Source of the DNA: Alphaproteobacteria bacterium
Lineage (GTDB): Bacteria; Pseudomonadota; Alphaproteobacteria; UBA2966
Reading direction: 5' to 3'
DNA length: 63,579 nucleotides
Assembly (NCBI GenBank): GCA_030740435.1
Contig: JASLXG010000228.1
Location: forward strand, 1 to 63,579
Under the pieces are notes generated by a model, which did not search any database, was not told the origin of the DNA, and worked only from the letters and a program-made list of their open reading frames with translations. Positions 1 through 11,767 of the stretch are shown piece by piece. Each line of letters starts with the position of its first letter. Positions within the stretch are counted from its first letter, which is position 1. The translations under genes and the position numbers were made by a program.

Positions 1-1725
<1,725 letters not shown>

Positions 1726-1728
1726 GCG

Positions 1729-3060
1729 CTAGTCGCCCCTCTTTCTCGCCCGGAAACGGCTGGCCCAGCCGGCAAGCTCCTTTTGCGGTGCTCGCGTGAC
1801 GGCCAGCGCCTCGGCGTCCACGTCCTTGGTGATGGTGCTGCCGGCCCCGACGATGGCGCCGTCGCCGATCTTGACGGGTGCCACCAGGGCCGAATTCGAG
1901 CCGATGAAGGCGCCGGCGCCGATGTCGGTGAAGGATTTGTCGAAGCCATCGTAATTGCAGGTGATGGTGCCAGCGCCGACGTTGGCGCCTGGGCCCACCC
2001 GGGCGTCGCCGACGTAGGTCAGATGGTTGACCTTGGCGCCGGCTTCGATGCTGGCCTTCTTGATTTCGACGAAGTTGCCGACCCGGGCGCCGGGACCGAC
2101 GTCCGTTTCGGGCCTGAGCCGGGCGAAGGGGCCGATGGTCGCTCCGGCCGCCACGCGGGCGCCCTCGATATGACTGAAGGCTTTGATGGTGACGCCGTCG
2201 CCGATCTCGGTGCCGGGGCCGAAGAAGACCTGGGGCTCGACCACCACGTCGCGGCCGAGACGTGTATCGAAGCTGAAAAAGACGCTGTCGGGATCATAGA
2301 GCGTGGCGCCTTGGGCCATGGCGGCGGCTCTCAGGCGGCGCTGTATCACTGCTTCCGCGAGCGCCAGTTCGGCCCGCGAGTTGACGCCCAGCACTTCCTC
2401 GGGATCACCTTCCAAAAAAGTGCAATCCAAGCCCAGGCTGCGGGCCACGGCGACGATGTCGGTGAGGTAGTATTCCTGTTTGGCGTTCTGCTTGCCGACA
2501 CCGTCCAGGAGTTCGAACAAGCGCCTCCCATCGACCGCCACGACGCCCGAATTGCACAGCTGCAACGCCCGCGTGGCTTGGTCGGCGTCGCGCCATTCGA
2601 CGATTGCTTCGAGGCCGCCCTCAGCCATCGTGACCAGGCGGCCGTACTGGTTCTCGCCTTGGGGCCGGAAGCCCAACACGGCAACCGCTGCCTCGCCCCG
2701 GGCAGCCACCAGGGCGGCCAGTGTCTCACTTCGGAAAAGCGGTGAATCGCCAAAGATCACCAACACGTCGCCGGCAAAGTCCGTCAGTGCTTCATGCGCC
2801 TGCAGCACGGCGTGGCCGGTGCCGAGTTGGGGATCCTGGATCACCACCTGGGCCGGGGCCACGGCCTCGGCCACGTCCTCCATTCCGGGGCCCACCACGG
2901 CCACCATGCGCGCAGGACCCAGTTCCGCCAGGGTGGCCATGACGTGGCCGATCAGCGGCCGGCCGGCCAGCGGATGCAGGACCTTGGGCAGGTCCGATTC
3001 CATCCGCGTTCCCTTGCCCGCTGCGAGAACGATAACGGCGAGGTTGCTGTCCGTTGCCAT
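1729..3060 (-). CDS. glmU: Bifunctional GlcNAc-1-P uridyltransferase / GlcN-1-P acetyltransferase
   Basis: Performs the last two steps to UDP-GlcNAc: acetylation of GlcN-1-P and transfer of UMP. The N-terminal nucleotidyltransferase domain carries the LAAGKGTRM signature near residue 13. The C-terminal half is a left-handed beta-helix of hexapeptide repeats (many G-A-x-V/I-G steps), ending near residue 443. The reading frame extends upstream to 3195, but the methionine at 3060 (MATDSNLAVIV) matches the family start and the extra 45 residues are low-complexity. The length of 443 aa is close to the usual 450-456. It lies directly upstream of glmS. The 192-base gap to gph should hold divergent promoters. 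Confidence 0.97.
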   Translation of the reverse strand: MATDSNLAVIVLAAGKGTRMESDLPKVLHPLAGRPLIGHVMATLAELGPARMVAVVGPGMEDVAEAVAPAQVVIQDPQLGTGHAVLQAHEALTDFAGDVLVIFGDSPLFRSETLAALVAARGEAAVAVLGFRPQGENQYGRLVTMAEGGLEAIVEWRDADQATRALQLCNSGVVAVDGRRLFELLDGVGKQNAKQEYYLTDIVAVARSLGLDCTFLEGDPEEVLGVNSRAELALAEAVIQRRLRAAAMAQGATLYDPDSVFFSFDTRLGRDVVVEPQVFFGPGTEIGDGVTIKAFSHIEGARVAAGATIGPFARLRPETDVGPGARVGNFVEIKKASIEAGAKVNHLTYVGDARVGPGANVGAGTITCNYDGFDKSFTDIGAGAFIGSNSALVAPVKIGDGAIVGAGSTITKDVDAEALAVTRAPQKELAGWASRFRARKRGD

Positions 3061-3252
3061 GCTTTCGCGATCTCCGGGTGCGCCGGCCGGGTTTCCGCCG
3101 CCACGCGGCTCCGCCGCCGCGCGGCCTTTTCGGTTGGCTGCGGTCGGCGGGGCGTCTAAAACAACCCGGGACGGCAGCCGGGCGGACCATGCCACAAAGC
3201 CCGGGGAGGCGCCAAGTAACTAATTCTTACGAATTTTTTCACTGGATCCCGA

Positions 3253-3921
3253 ATGTCGAACCCGGCCATCATCTTCGATCTCGACGGCACCCTGGCGGAA
3301 ACCGCCGGCGACCTTTCCGACGCCGTCAACCACGCCCTGGAGATCATCGGCCGGCCGGCCCTGGCCATGCGCGAACTCAGGGACTTTATCGGCGGCGGCC
3401 TCAGGCAAATGATCGTGCGTGGCCTGGAGCGCACCGGCGGTGCACCTTCCGAGGCCCGCACCGACGAACTCCTGGAACAGGCCTTTACTTTCTACGCCGC
3501 CAATCTCTGTCGCCGCAGCGAAGCCTTCCCCGGGGTGCCGGAAGTGCTCGGCGGTTTGCGCCAGGCCGGACATGCCCTGGCGGTCTGTACCAACAAATCG
3601 ATGCGCTTCACCACGCCGCTCCTGGCCGATCTCGGGCTCGACGGTTTCTTCAGCGTCGTCATGGGCGGTGACAGCCTGGCCGTGCGCAAGCCCGATCCCG
3701 GCCACCTGCTGGCCGTCGTCGCGGCGCTCGGCGGGGTGCCGGAGAACGCCATCATGGTGGGCGACAGCCTGACCGACGTAAGAACGGCAAAAGCCGCCGG
3801 CATTCCCGTGGTGGCGGTGAGCTTCGGCTACAGCGAGGTGCCGCCGGCCGAGCTGGGTGCCGATGCCCTGATCGATCATTTTCACGAATTGCCGGCGGCC
3901 ATCGCCGGGCTTGGGCGATGA
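3253..3921 (+). CDS. gph: HAD-family phosphatase, phosphoglycolate phosphatase-like
   Basis: Probably hydrolyses 2-phosphoglycolate, a by-product of DNA repair and photorespiration, in the cytoplasm. The 222-aa length and HAD motifs fit: motif I DLDGTL at residues 9-14 with the nucleophilic Asp, motif II Thr in CTNKS, motif III Lys in RKPDP, and motif IV GDSLTD with metal-binding Asp. It is divergent from glmU-glmS, a common proteobacterial arrangement. Its stop overlaps the larA start (ATGA at 3918), so larA may be translationally coupled to it. A pyrophosphatase or another small sugar phosphatase of the same subfamily cannot be excluded. Confidence 0.88.
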   Translation: MSNPAIIFDLDGTLAETAGDLSDAVNHALEIIGRPALAMRELRDFIGGGLRQMIVRGLERTGGAPSEARTDELLEQAFTFYAANLCRRSEAFPGVPEVLGGLRQAGHALAVCTNKSMRFTTPLLADLGLDGFFSVVMGGDSLAVRKPDPGHLLAVVAALGGVPENAIMVGDSLTDVRTAKAAGIPVVAVSFGYSEVPPAELGADALIDHFHELPAAIAGLGR

Positions 3922-5213
3922 TCGTCGACCTGGCATTCGGCGAATCGACGCTGGCAGTCAGACTGCCGGAGGGCTGCCGGGCCACGGTGTTGCGCAAACG
4001 GCCGCTGGCGGTACTGCCCGATCCGGCCGCCGCTCTCGCGAGGGCCCTCGATCGGCCCCTCGGTGCGGCTCCCTTGGACGAACTGGCGCGGGGCTGCAAA
4101 TCCGCCTGCATTCTCATTTGCGACATCACCCGGCCGGTGCCCAACGGCCTCTTCCTGGGCCCCATGATCCGGCGCCTGCTGGCCCAGGGTCTGGCCGCCG
4201 AGGCCATTACCGTGCTGGTGGCGACGGGCCTCCATCGCCCCAACGAGGGCGCCGAGCTCGAGGAACTGGTCGGCGACCCCTGGGTCCTGGAGACGGTCGA
4301 GGTGGCCAACCATTTCGCGCGCAACGACGCCGACCACGTCGACCTGGGTCGTACGGCCAAGCGGGGCACGCCGATTCGTCTTGACCGGCGTTTCGTCGAG
4401 GCCGATCTGCGTATCGCCACGGGACTGGTGGAGCCCCATTTCATGGCCGGCTATTCCGGCGGGCGCAAGGTGGTGGCGCCCGGCATCGCCCACGAGGAGA
4501 CCATTCGCACCTTCCACTCGGCCCGTTTCATGGAAGACCCGGCCGCCATCCAGTGCAACCTCGAGGGCAACCCGCTGCACCAGGAACAGCTCGAAATCAT
4601 CGACCTGCTGGCACCGGTTTATGCCCTCAACACGGTGCTCGACGAGGAACGAAATCTGGTCTACGTCAATTTCGGCGATATCGTCGAGAGCCACCTGGCG
4701 GCCGTCGACTTCGTGCGAAGCGCTACCGAAGTGGCGGTGGGGCGACGCTTTGCCACCATCCTCACCTCGGCCGCCGGCTATCCCCTGGACAAGACCTACT
4801 ACCAGACCGTCAAGGGCATGGTGACGCCCTTGGACATCCTCGAGCCCGGCGGCACCATCATCATCGCCTCGGAATGTTCGGAGGGTTTCGGCTCGGTCGA
4901 ATTCGCGGCGGCCCAGCGGCGCCTGGTCGAACAGGGCCCCGAGGCCTTTCTCGAGGGCCTGCTGGCCAAGCGCCTGGCCGACGTCGACGAATGGCAGACC
5001 GAGATGCAGCTCAAGGCCATGCGCCTGGGCGAGGTCAAGTTCTTCACGCCTGGTCTGACGGCGGACGAGCTGCTGCTGACGGGAGTGGAGACGGTGGATT
5101 CGCTCGAGGCCGCCGTGGCCCAAGCCATGGCACGCAGCGGCGACCCCGCTGTGGCCGTGATTCCCGAAGGCCCCTACGTGGTGCCGTTCTTCCGACCCGA
5201 CGGCACTGCATGA
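3918..5213 (+). CDS. larA: Nickel-pincer-nucleotide-dependent lactate racemase family protein
   Basis: LarA-family enzymes interconvert 2-hydroxyacid enantiomers (lactate in the type enzyme) with a nickel-pincer nucleotide bound to a lysine. Visible conserved residues are Asp69 and Arg72 in DITRP, His106 in GLHRP, His174 in VEPH, Lys184 in GGRK and His200. His174, Lys184 and His200 fall at the numbers of the Lactiplantibacillus enzyme, where Lys184 carries the cofactor and His200 ligates nickel. The length of 431 aa is normal. It starts inside the gph stop and converges on larCEB, which build its cofactor. LarA homologues also act on malate and other 2-hydroxyacids, so the substrate is not certain. 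Confidence 0.92.
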   Translation: MIVDLAFGESTLAVRLPEGCRATVLRKRPLAVLPDPAAALARALDRPLGAAPLDELARGCKSACILICDITRPVPNGLFLGPMIRRLLAQGLAAEAITVLVATGLHRPNEGAELEELVGDPWVLETVEVANHFARNDADHVDLGRTAKRGTPIRLDRRFVEADLRIATGLVEPHFMAGYSGGRKVVAPGIAHEETIRTFHSARFMEDPAAIQCNLEGNPLHQEQLEIIDLLAPVYALNTVLDEERNLVYVNFGDIVESHLAAVDFVRSATEVAVGRRFATILTSAAGYPLDKTYYQTVKGMVTPLDILEPGGTIIIASECSEGFGSVEFAAAQRRLVEQGPEAFLEGLLAKRLADVDEWQTEMQLKAMRLGEVKFFTPGLTADELLLTGVETVDSLEAAVAQAMARSGDPAVAVIPEGPYVVPFFRPDGTA

Positions 5214-5223
5214 ACAGAGAGAA

Positions 5224-5278
5224 AAACACCCCCTCCCCACAGGGCGGAAGCTTGGGGGAGGGCAGGGTGGGGGTGTTT
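5224..5278. terminator. Inverted repeat between convergent larA and larB; copy of a G-rich repeat
   Basis: Perfect 10-base arms AAACACCCCC (5224-5233) and GGGGGTGTTT (5269-5278) flank a G-rich interior. Placed between convergent larA and larB, it could act as a bidirectional terminator. The interior at 5254-5273 contains the GGGGGAGGG...GGGTGGGGG core that recurs at about 15975-16012 and 16080-16100, so it is also a member of a dispersed repeat family. The T tract is short. Confidence 0.55.
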
Positions 5279-5307
5279 GGTTTCGCCTTCGGCGAGGGCC
5301 GGGCGAC

Positions 5308-5985
5308 CTATTTTGCGGCCACCATGCGGGCCGCCGTCAGCGCCCTGATGGCGGCGCAGGCGGCGCCGTAGCCGTTGTCGATGTTGCAGACCATAACGCC
5401 CGGCGCGCAACTGGCCAGCGAGGCCGCGAAGGCGGTTTCGCCGTTCAGCGCCACGCCGTAGCCGGTCGAGGTGGGTACCGCGATCAACAGCCCCGGCACC
5501 AGGCCGCCCAGCACCGTCGGCATGGCGGCATCCATGCCGGCCAGCGCAATCACCACGGGGTGGCGCTTGATCTCGTCGACGCGGTCCATCAGGCGCCAGA
5601 TACCGGCCACGCCGACGTCGAAGATGGCGGTCGAGCCCAGGCCGTGGAATTCCAGCGTGCGGATGGCCTCGCGGGCCGGGCCGGCGTCCGAGGTGCCGGC
5701 CGTGACCACGGCGACCTGGGCCGGCGCCAGAGGCCGCAAAGGCCGCATGAAGAAGGCGGTCTCGGAGACCGGGTCGTAGTCGAGCCGGCGCTGCTGTTCC
5801 GGGGCCAGTTCGGCGGCCTTCTCGGCGCCGAGACGGGTGAGCAGCAAGGTCTCGCCGCCGGCCCGGGCCTGGTCGAGAATTTCGCCGATCTGGGCCGGCG
5901 ACTTCTGGGCACAGAGCACGGCCTCACTGATGCCCAGGCGCTGGTGGCGCTGGAAATCGAGTTTGACTTCGGCGCTTTCCATCAT
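5308..5985 (-). CDS. larB: Nickel pincer cofactor biosynthesis protein LarB
   Basis: LarB carboxylates the pyridine ring of nicotinic acid adenine dinucleotide and cleaves the product, giving the mononucleotide that LarE thiolates. The 225-aa protein has the PurE-like C-terminal half typical of LarB: VVTAGTSDAG, then a glycine-rich stretch AGMDAAMPTVLGGL and NIDNGYGAA near the end. It starts at MMESAEV, where the ATG overlaps the larE stop (ATGA at 5982-5985), so translation is coupled. It is the last gene of larC-larE-larB and faces larA across an inverted repeat. Confidence 0.93.
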   Translation of the reverse strand: MMESAEVKLDFQRHQRLGISEAVLCAQKSPAQIGEILDQARAGGETLLLTRLGAEKAAELAPEQQRRLDYDPVSETAFFMRPLRPLAPAQVAVVTAGTSDAGPAREAIRTLEFHGLGSTAIFDVGVAGIWRLMDRVDEIKRHPVVIALAGMDAAMPTVLGGLVPGLLIAVPTSTGYGVALNGETAFAASLASCAPGVMVCNIDNGYGAACAAIRALTAARMVAAK

Positions 5986-6771
5986 TCGGCCGCCTGGCGG
6001 TCGCCGACGAAGGCGCTGCCGCGCTGGTAGGTGGTGAGGCGAAGGGTACGCTCGGCCGGCAAGCGGAAGCGTTGGCGGAGCCTCTCTATCAGACCCTGCC
6101 GGTCGGCCAGAGCAGCGAAGGCCTGGCCATCGAGCTCTATGACCAGGCCCTCGGCACGCACCCGGCAGCGTACCGTTCGCGGCTCGATGGTCCGGCGCAG
6201 CCAGCTTTCCACGCCGTCGACCAGCTCGAGGTCCGGGGCCGTGATGGGGATGCCGGTCTCGATGCGGCTGGCCAGACAGGGCGAGGCCGGCAGGGCGGCA
6301 AGCTCGGGCAGGCCCAGGCGCCGCGCCAGGGCGCGCACCGCTTTCTTGTCGAAGCCGGCTTCGACGTAGGGGTGGCGCACGGCGTTCTCGACGGCCGCCC
6401 GCAGGCCGGGGCGAAAATCGCCGAGATCGTCGCAATTGGTGCCGCTCAGCACCACGCCGGGCGTCATGGTGGCCAGCGTGCGGTAGAGATTGGTCTTGCA
6501 GAAATAGCAGCGGTCGAGGGGATTGGCGCGGTAGCGTTCGTCGCCGAACTCGCCGGCATCGACCAATTCGAGGCGCCAGCCCTCGGCTTGGGCCTGGGTC
6601 TTCACGCGCTCCGTGGCGGCAACGGGAACGGCCGGCGATACTGCGTGAACCATGCTTGCCCGGGCCCCGATGGTGCGCCGGGCGAAGCTCGAAAGCGTCA
6701 TCGAATCGACGCCGCCCGAGACGGCGACGGTGGCCTCGCCGCAACCCTCCAGGATCCCTGCCAGTCTCTGT

Positions 6772-6788
<17 letters not shown>
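5982..6788 (-). CDS. larE: ATP-dependent sulfur transferase LarE (nickel pincer cofactor)
   Basis: LarE adenylates the LarB product and inserts sulfur to make the dithio pincer. The PP-loop SGGVDS sits at residues 24-29. Cysteines are at 94 and 97 (CYFC) and at 171 (SPCLASR). Three cysteines, rather than one, suggest the LarE type that relies on a [4Fe-4S] cluster instead of sacrificing a cysteine; this is inference from family knowledge. The GTG at 6788 (VTERLEQ) is chosen as start because upstream residues are low-complexity and a purine-rich GGAA stretch precedes it. This gives 268 aa and a 17-base overlap with larC. Confidence 0.92.
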
Positions 6789-7989
<1,201 letters not shown>

Positions 7990-8019
7990 TTCGGCCCTAT
8001 CGCCCGATGATGCTGCTTG

Positions 8020-8029
8020 ATTGTACAAT
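8020..8029. promoter_or_regulatory. Perfect 10-bp palindrome ATTGTACAAT between larC and the amidase
   Basis: ATTGTACAAT is a perfect palindrome in the 80-base gap between divergent larC and the amidase gene. The TTGTACAA core resembles operators of GntR-type regulators. No such regulator gene is seen in the window, so the role is a guess. Confidence 0.35.
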
Positions 8030-8069
8030 TACTGGTCTGGATTTCTCATACGCCAAGGGTGGTACCGGC

Positions 8070-9419
8070 ATGCCCAAGCTCAGTCAACTCGCCGCCGACC
8101 TGGCGGCCGGCCAAAGTTCCAGCCGCCAGTTGGTGGAGCAGAGCCTGGCCCGCATCAGTGATTCCGACGGCCAGGGTGCCCGCACCTTCATCACCGTCAA
8201 CGCCGAGGCGGCCCTGGCGGCGGCGGCGGCCATGGACCAGTTGCGCGCCAACGGCCAGGCGCCGTCGCCGCTGGCCGGCATTCCGGTTTCGGCCAAGGAT
8301 CTCTTCGACGTTGCCGGCCAGGTCACTCGGGCCGGATCGAAGGTGCTGGCGCAGCAGCCGCCGGCCACGGCCGATGCCCCCGTCATCGCGCGCCTCAAGG
8401 CGGCCGGCCTGATCATCATCGGGCGCACCAACATGACCGAGTTCGCCTATTCCGCCATCGGCCTCAACCCCCACTTCGGCACCCCGGCCAACCCCTTCGA
8501 TCGCGAGGTCGGGCGTATCCCCGGCGGCTCCTCGTCGGGCGCCGCGGTCTCGGTGACGGACGGCATGGCGGTGGCGGCGCTGGGCACCGACACCGGCGGC
8601 TCGTGTCGCATACCGGCGGCGCTGTCGGGCGTCGTGGGCTACAAGCCGACGGCCAACCGGGTGTCGTTGAACGGCGTGGCACCGCTTTCGCCCTCGCTCG
8701 ATTCGGTGGGACCGCTGGCCGCCAGCGTCGAGTGCTGCGCCATTTTGGACACCATCCTTTCCGGCGACAGGCGGCCACCGCCGTCGGCCTTTGCGCTCAA
8801 TGGCCTGCGCCTCGCAGTGCCCCAGACCCTGGTCCTCGACGATCTCGACGAGGCTGTGGCCAAGGCCTTCGAAGCGGCGCTGTTGCGGCTCTCGGCGGCC
8901 GGCGCCACGATCAACGGCATCGCCTTCGAGCAGCTTGCCGAGCTGCCCGAGATCAACGCCCGTGGCGGTCTGGTGGCGGTCGAGGCCTATGCCTGGCACC
9001 GGCGTCATCTGGAACGGGCGGCGGACGCCTACGATCCCTACGTGCGCTCCCGTATCCTGAAGGGGCGCGACCAGTTGGCCGCCGACTACATCGAACTCAA
9101 GGGCGTTCGCACGGACTTCATCCGCCGCGCCGGCCAGCTCTTCCAGTCCTGCGATGCCCTGGTCATGCCGACGGTGCCGATCATTGCGCCGACCTTGGCC
9201 GAGGTGGAATCGGAGGAGAGCTTCGGCCGGACCAACCTGCTCTTGCTGCGCAATCCCTCGGTGTTCAATTTCCTCGATGGCTGTGCCATTTCGCTGCCCT
9301 GCCACCAGCCCGGCGAGGCACCGGTCGGCCTCACCGTGGCCGGCTGGCACGGCACCGACCGGCGGCTGTTTTCCATCGCCCGCGCCGTCGAGGCGGCGCT
9401 GGGCTCGACTAGCGAGTAA
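8070..9419 (+). CDS. Amidase signature (AS) family hydrolase
   Basis: Hydrolyses an unidentified amide to a carboxylate and ammonia. The Ser-cisSer-Lys triad of the amidase signature family is visible: Lys in SAKDLFDVAG, the glycine/serine-rich loop GGSSSGAAV, and the nucleophilic Ser in DTGGSCRIPAA. The chosen ATG at 8070 (MPKLSQLAADL) has AAGGGTGG seven bases upstream, giving 449 aa, normal for the family. An upstream in-frame ATG at 8007 would add residues unrelated to amidases. It is divergent from larC. It resembles GatA, AtzF and indoleacetamide hydrolases in general layout, but no gatB or gatC neighbour is present, so a catabolic role is likelier. Confidence 0.85.
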   Translation: MPKLSQLAADLAAGQSSSRQLVEQSLARISDSDGQGARTFITVNAEAALAAAAAMDQLRANGQAPSPLAGIPVSAKDLFDVAGQVTRAGSKVLAQQPPATADAPVIARLKAAGLIIIGRTNMTEFAYSAIGLNPHFGTPANPFDREVGRIPGGSSSGAAVSVTDGMAVAALGTDTGGSCRIPAALSGVVGYKPTANRVSLNGVAPLSPSLDSVGPLAASVECCAILDTILSGDRRPPPSAFALNGLRLAVPQTLVLDDLDEAVAKAFEAALLRLSAAGATINGIAFEQLAELPEINARGGLVAVEAYAWHRRHLERAADAYDPYVRSRILKGRDQLAADYIELKGVRTDFIRRAGQLFQSCDALVMPTVPIIAPTLAEVESEESFGRTNLLLLRNPSVFNFLDGCAISLPCHQPGEAPVGLTVAGWHGTDRRLFSIARAVEAALGSTSE

Positions 9420-9422
9420 TCT

Positions 9423-11021
9423 TCACCACTCGTAGCCCTCGATATCCTCGGGCAGGGCCTCGAGGATGCGGCCTTGGCGAAGCTGGGCCGCCACGGCCTC
9501 GATGTAGTCCGTGGTGGGCGTATCGAAATCCAGATACGGCACCTCCTCGCGGACGATCTGGTGCAGCCGGCGGGTGGCGGAACTCAGGGTCTCGGTGCCG
9601 CGGATATCGGCCGCCTGGCAGGCCGAGATCAATTCAAAGGCGAGGATGCAGTAGGCGTTGTCGAGGATGTCGCGGGTGCGCCGTGCCGCCACCAGCCCGA
9701 ACGACACGTGGTCCTGGAAATCCGCCGTCGAGGTCAGCGACTGGATCGACATGGGATGGCACATCTGGCGGATCTCGGCGGTCAGCGAGGTGGCCATGAA
9801 CTGCCCGCCCATCAGGCCAAGGCGTAATCCGGGATCCTCGCGGCAGAGGAAGGGCGGCAGGTCGCCGTTGTGGTCGGGATCCAGCAGCCGGTCGTTGCGC
9901 CGATCCGAGAGGTTGCACATGGTGACCAGGACGATGGCCAGCTGGTCCATGGCGTTGGCGATGTACTGGCCGTGGAAGTTGGCGTTGTGCACCGCGTCGC
10001 CCTCCTCGACGACGATCAGGGGATTGTCGTTCGAGGAATTGAGCTCGGTCTCGACGGTGGCCTCGACAAACAGCGTTGTGTCGACCACCGGACCCAGCAC
10101 CTGCGGCGTGGCGCGGATCGAATAGGCGTCCTCGATCTGCTCGTCCAGCCCCCGGGGCTCGTCCCGGGCCATCTTGTGCAGCCATTGCTCGACCTCATGG
10201 TCTTGCACGATCATGTCGCTGTCGGCCAGCGTGCGATAGATGGCATCGGCCACCAGCACCTGGCCGCGGTGCGGCTTCTGGCGATGGGCCGCGGGATGGA
10301 AAGGCATGATCTTGGCCTTTAGGACCTCCAGGCTGAGGCAGGACACCAGCGTGTAGGACTTGATCAGGCGCTTCGCGTCGGTGGTCAGGCAGGCCGCCAT
10401 GCCGGCCATGCACGATGTGCCGTTGATCAGCGCCAGGCCTTCCTTGTAGTCGAGTTCCATGGGCTCGATGCCGGCGCGCTGCAGGGCCTCGGCCCCGGGC
10501 ATGATCTCGCCCTCGTACTTGGCCCGCCACTGCCCCGTGCCGACCAGTGCGATGCAGGCCAGCGGGCCGAGGTCGCCGCTGGTGCCCAGCGAGCCCTTCT
10601 CGGGAATGCAGGGCAGGATGCCGGCGTTGTACATGGCGACGTATTTGTCGAAGTTGGCCGTGGATAACGCCGAGTTACCGCGCCCCAGCGAATTGATGCG
10701 CGCCAGCATGGCGGCGCGCACGTAGTCGTCGTCGAGGTCCGGCCCGACGTTGGATTGCACGGCCCGCAGGATGTTGTTTTGCACCGTGCTGGCCCGGGCC
10801 GCCGGGACCAGCCAATTGACGAAGCCGCCGACGGAGGTGGTGACGCCGTAGATGATGCGTCCCGAGGCCACGAACTCGTCGAGCAGTTTTCGCGAGGCGG
10901 CAACGCGGCCGCGGATTTCGTCGCTGATCTCCAGGGCCAGCCCGGGGTTGCGGGCAGCAAAGGCGGTGGCCTCGACGCTCAGGCTTTCGCCGTCGGGGAT
11001 GATGCAGTTGGGTTGAAGCAT
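9423..11021 (-). CDS. MIO-dependent aromatic amino acid aminomutase/ammonia-lyase, AdmH/PaPAM-like
   Basis: Belongs to the histidine/phenylalanine ammonia-lyase superfamily, which uses a self-formed MIO group. The MIO triad is Thr147-Ser148-Gly149 (GSLGTSGDLGPLA) rather than the common Ala-Ser-Gly, and catalytic Tyr58 lies in IIYGVTTS. TSG, the SVGGFVNWLVP segment and the 532-aa length recall the Pantoea phenylalanine aminomutase (AdmH), where Thr167-Ser168-Gly169 and Tyr78 have the same 89-residue spacing. Hence it may make beta-phenylalanine or beta-tyrosine, or release cinnamate or coumarate. A histidine ammonia-lyase is less likely, as no hut genes are nearby. It is divergent from an Lrp-type regulator and convergent with the amidase gene, 3 bases from its stop. 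Confidence 0.82.
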   Translation of the reverse strand: MLQPNCIIPDGESLSVEATAFAARNPGLALEISDEIRGRVAASRKLLDEFVASGRIIYGVTTSVGGFVNWLVPAARASTVQNNILRAVQSNVGPDLDDDYVRAAMLARINSLGRGNSALSTANFDKYVAMYNAGILPCIPEKGSLGTSGDLGPLACIALVGTGQWRAKYEGEIMPGAEALQRAGIEPMELDYKEGLALINGTSCMAGMAACLTTDAKRLIKSYTLVSCLSLEVLKAKIMPFHPAAHRQKPHRGQVLVADAIYRTLADSDMIVQDHEVEQWLHKMARDEPRGLDEQIEDAYSIRATPQVLGPVVDTTLFVEATVETELNSSNDNPLIVVEEGDAVHNANFHGQYIANAMDQLAIVLVTMCNLSDRRNDRLLDPDHNGDLPPFLCREDPGLRLGLMGGQFMATSLTAEIRQMCHPMSIQSLTSTADFQDHVSFGLVAARRTRDILDNAYCILAFELISACQAADIRGTETLSSATRRLHQIVREEVPYLDFDTPTTDYIEAVAAQLRQGRILEALPEDIEGYEW

Positions 11022-11170
11022 GGTGGTGCCTTCCGTCCGTCTGGCAGGAGCCGAAACATTCCGAGGCGGGACCGGCTGTCGAATTCGTTCAGTATTATGC
11101 CGCAGTTGTCAGGGAGGAATTGCGCAAATAACAGGGCGGCACTCTCGATATTTGCGGAAAACTTGCGAAT

Positions 11171-11195
11171 GGACATATGATCATGCGTGATGTCC
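11171..11195. promoter_or_regulatory. Inverted repeat GGACAT-N13-ATGTCC, candidate Lrp-type operator
   Basis: Six-base perfect arms GGACAT (11171-11176) and ATGTCC (11190-11195) surround an inner ATGATCAT palindrome. The site ends 17 bases before the Lrp-like start and lies in the 191-base divergent gap. A second palindrome TTGCGCAA is at 11120-11127. Autoregulation and control of the divergent MIO enzyme are inferred from position. Confidence 0.45.
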
Positions 11196-11212
11196 GCAAC
11201 AGGATTTGCACA

Positions 11213-11695
11213 ATGATCAATCTCGATGAATTCGATCGCCAGATCCTCAGCGCCCTGCAGCAGGACGGTCGCTTGACCAGCCAGCAATTGGCCGAAGCGA
11301 CGGCGCTGTCGGCCTCGCAGTGCGGCCGCCGCCGCCAGCGCCTCGAGGAACTGGGCGTCATCAAGGCCTACCGGGCCAACCTCTCGTACCGCAAGGTCGG
11401 CATCGGCATCATGGCTTTCGTCGATGTCACGCTGACCAGCCATAGTCAGGAGGACATTTCATCGTTCATTCGGCTGATCGAGGTGAACAGGAACATTCTC
11501 GAGGCCACCAAACTGACCGGCGGCGTGGATTTCCTGCTCAAGGTCGTGGCCCGGGATTTGGACCAGTTCAATGACCTGATCAGCAACGTGCTGCTGCCCC
11601 ACCCCGCGGTGGCCCGCGTGCAATCGCATATCGTACTGGAATGGCTCAAGGAAGGCGGCGAGCTGCCGATCGTGGAAAGCGATGACGGCGGCTAA
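11213..11695 (+). CDS. Lrp/AsnC-family transcriptional regulator
   Basis: DNA-binding regulator that typically senses an amino acid. The N-terminal winged helix-turn-helix covers about residues 1-60 (LDEFDRQILSALQQDGR, then LSASQCGRRRQRLEELGVI). The C-terminal RAM ligand-binding domain follows (about 70-145). The ATG at 11213 gives 160 aa, normal for Lrp, and is preceded by AGGA. An in-frame ATG at 11177 would add 12 residues. It is divergent from the MIO enzyme, the usual layout for a local Lrp-type regulator sensing the substrate or product of its neighbour, presumably phenylalanine or tyrosine. The corrinoid gene starts 72 bases downstream on the same strand and may be co-regulated. Confidence 0.9.
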   Translation: MINLDEFDRQILSALQQDGRLTSQQLAEATALSASQCGRRRQRLEELGVIKAYRANLSYRKVGIGIMAFVDVTLTSHSQEDISSFIRLIEVNRNILEATKLTGGVDFLLKVVARDLDQFNDLISNVLLPHPAVARVQSHIVLEWLKEGGELPIVESDDGG

Positions 11696-11767
11696 AGGCG
11701 TTTGCCTGGAGGGTGGTTTGTCTGGCTAAATGGGCGGTGGGGGAGGCATAGGGCGGAGGGCACAAGC

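Noticed and set aside
5308-6744. Apparent 478-aa LarE-LarB fusion
   Set aside because: The upstream part is the wrong frame of larE. The real larE ends at 5982 and larB starts at 5985 with an ATGA overlap.
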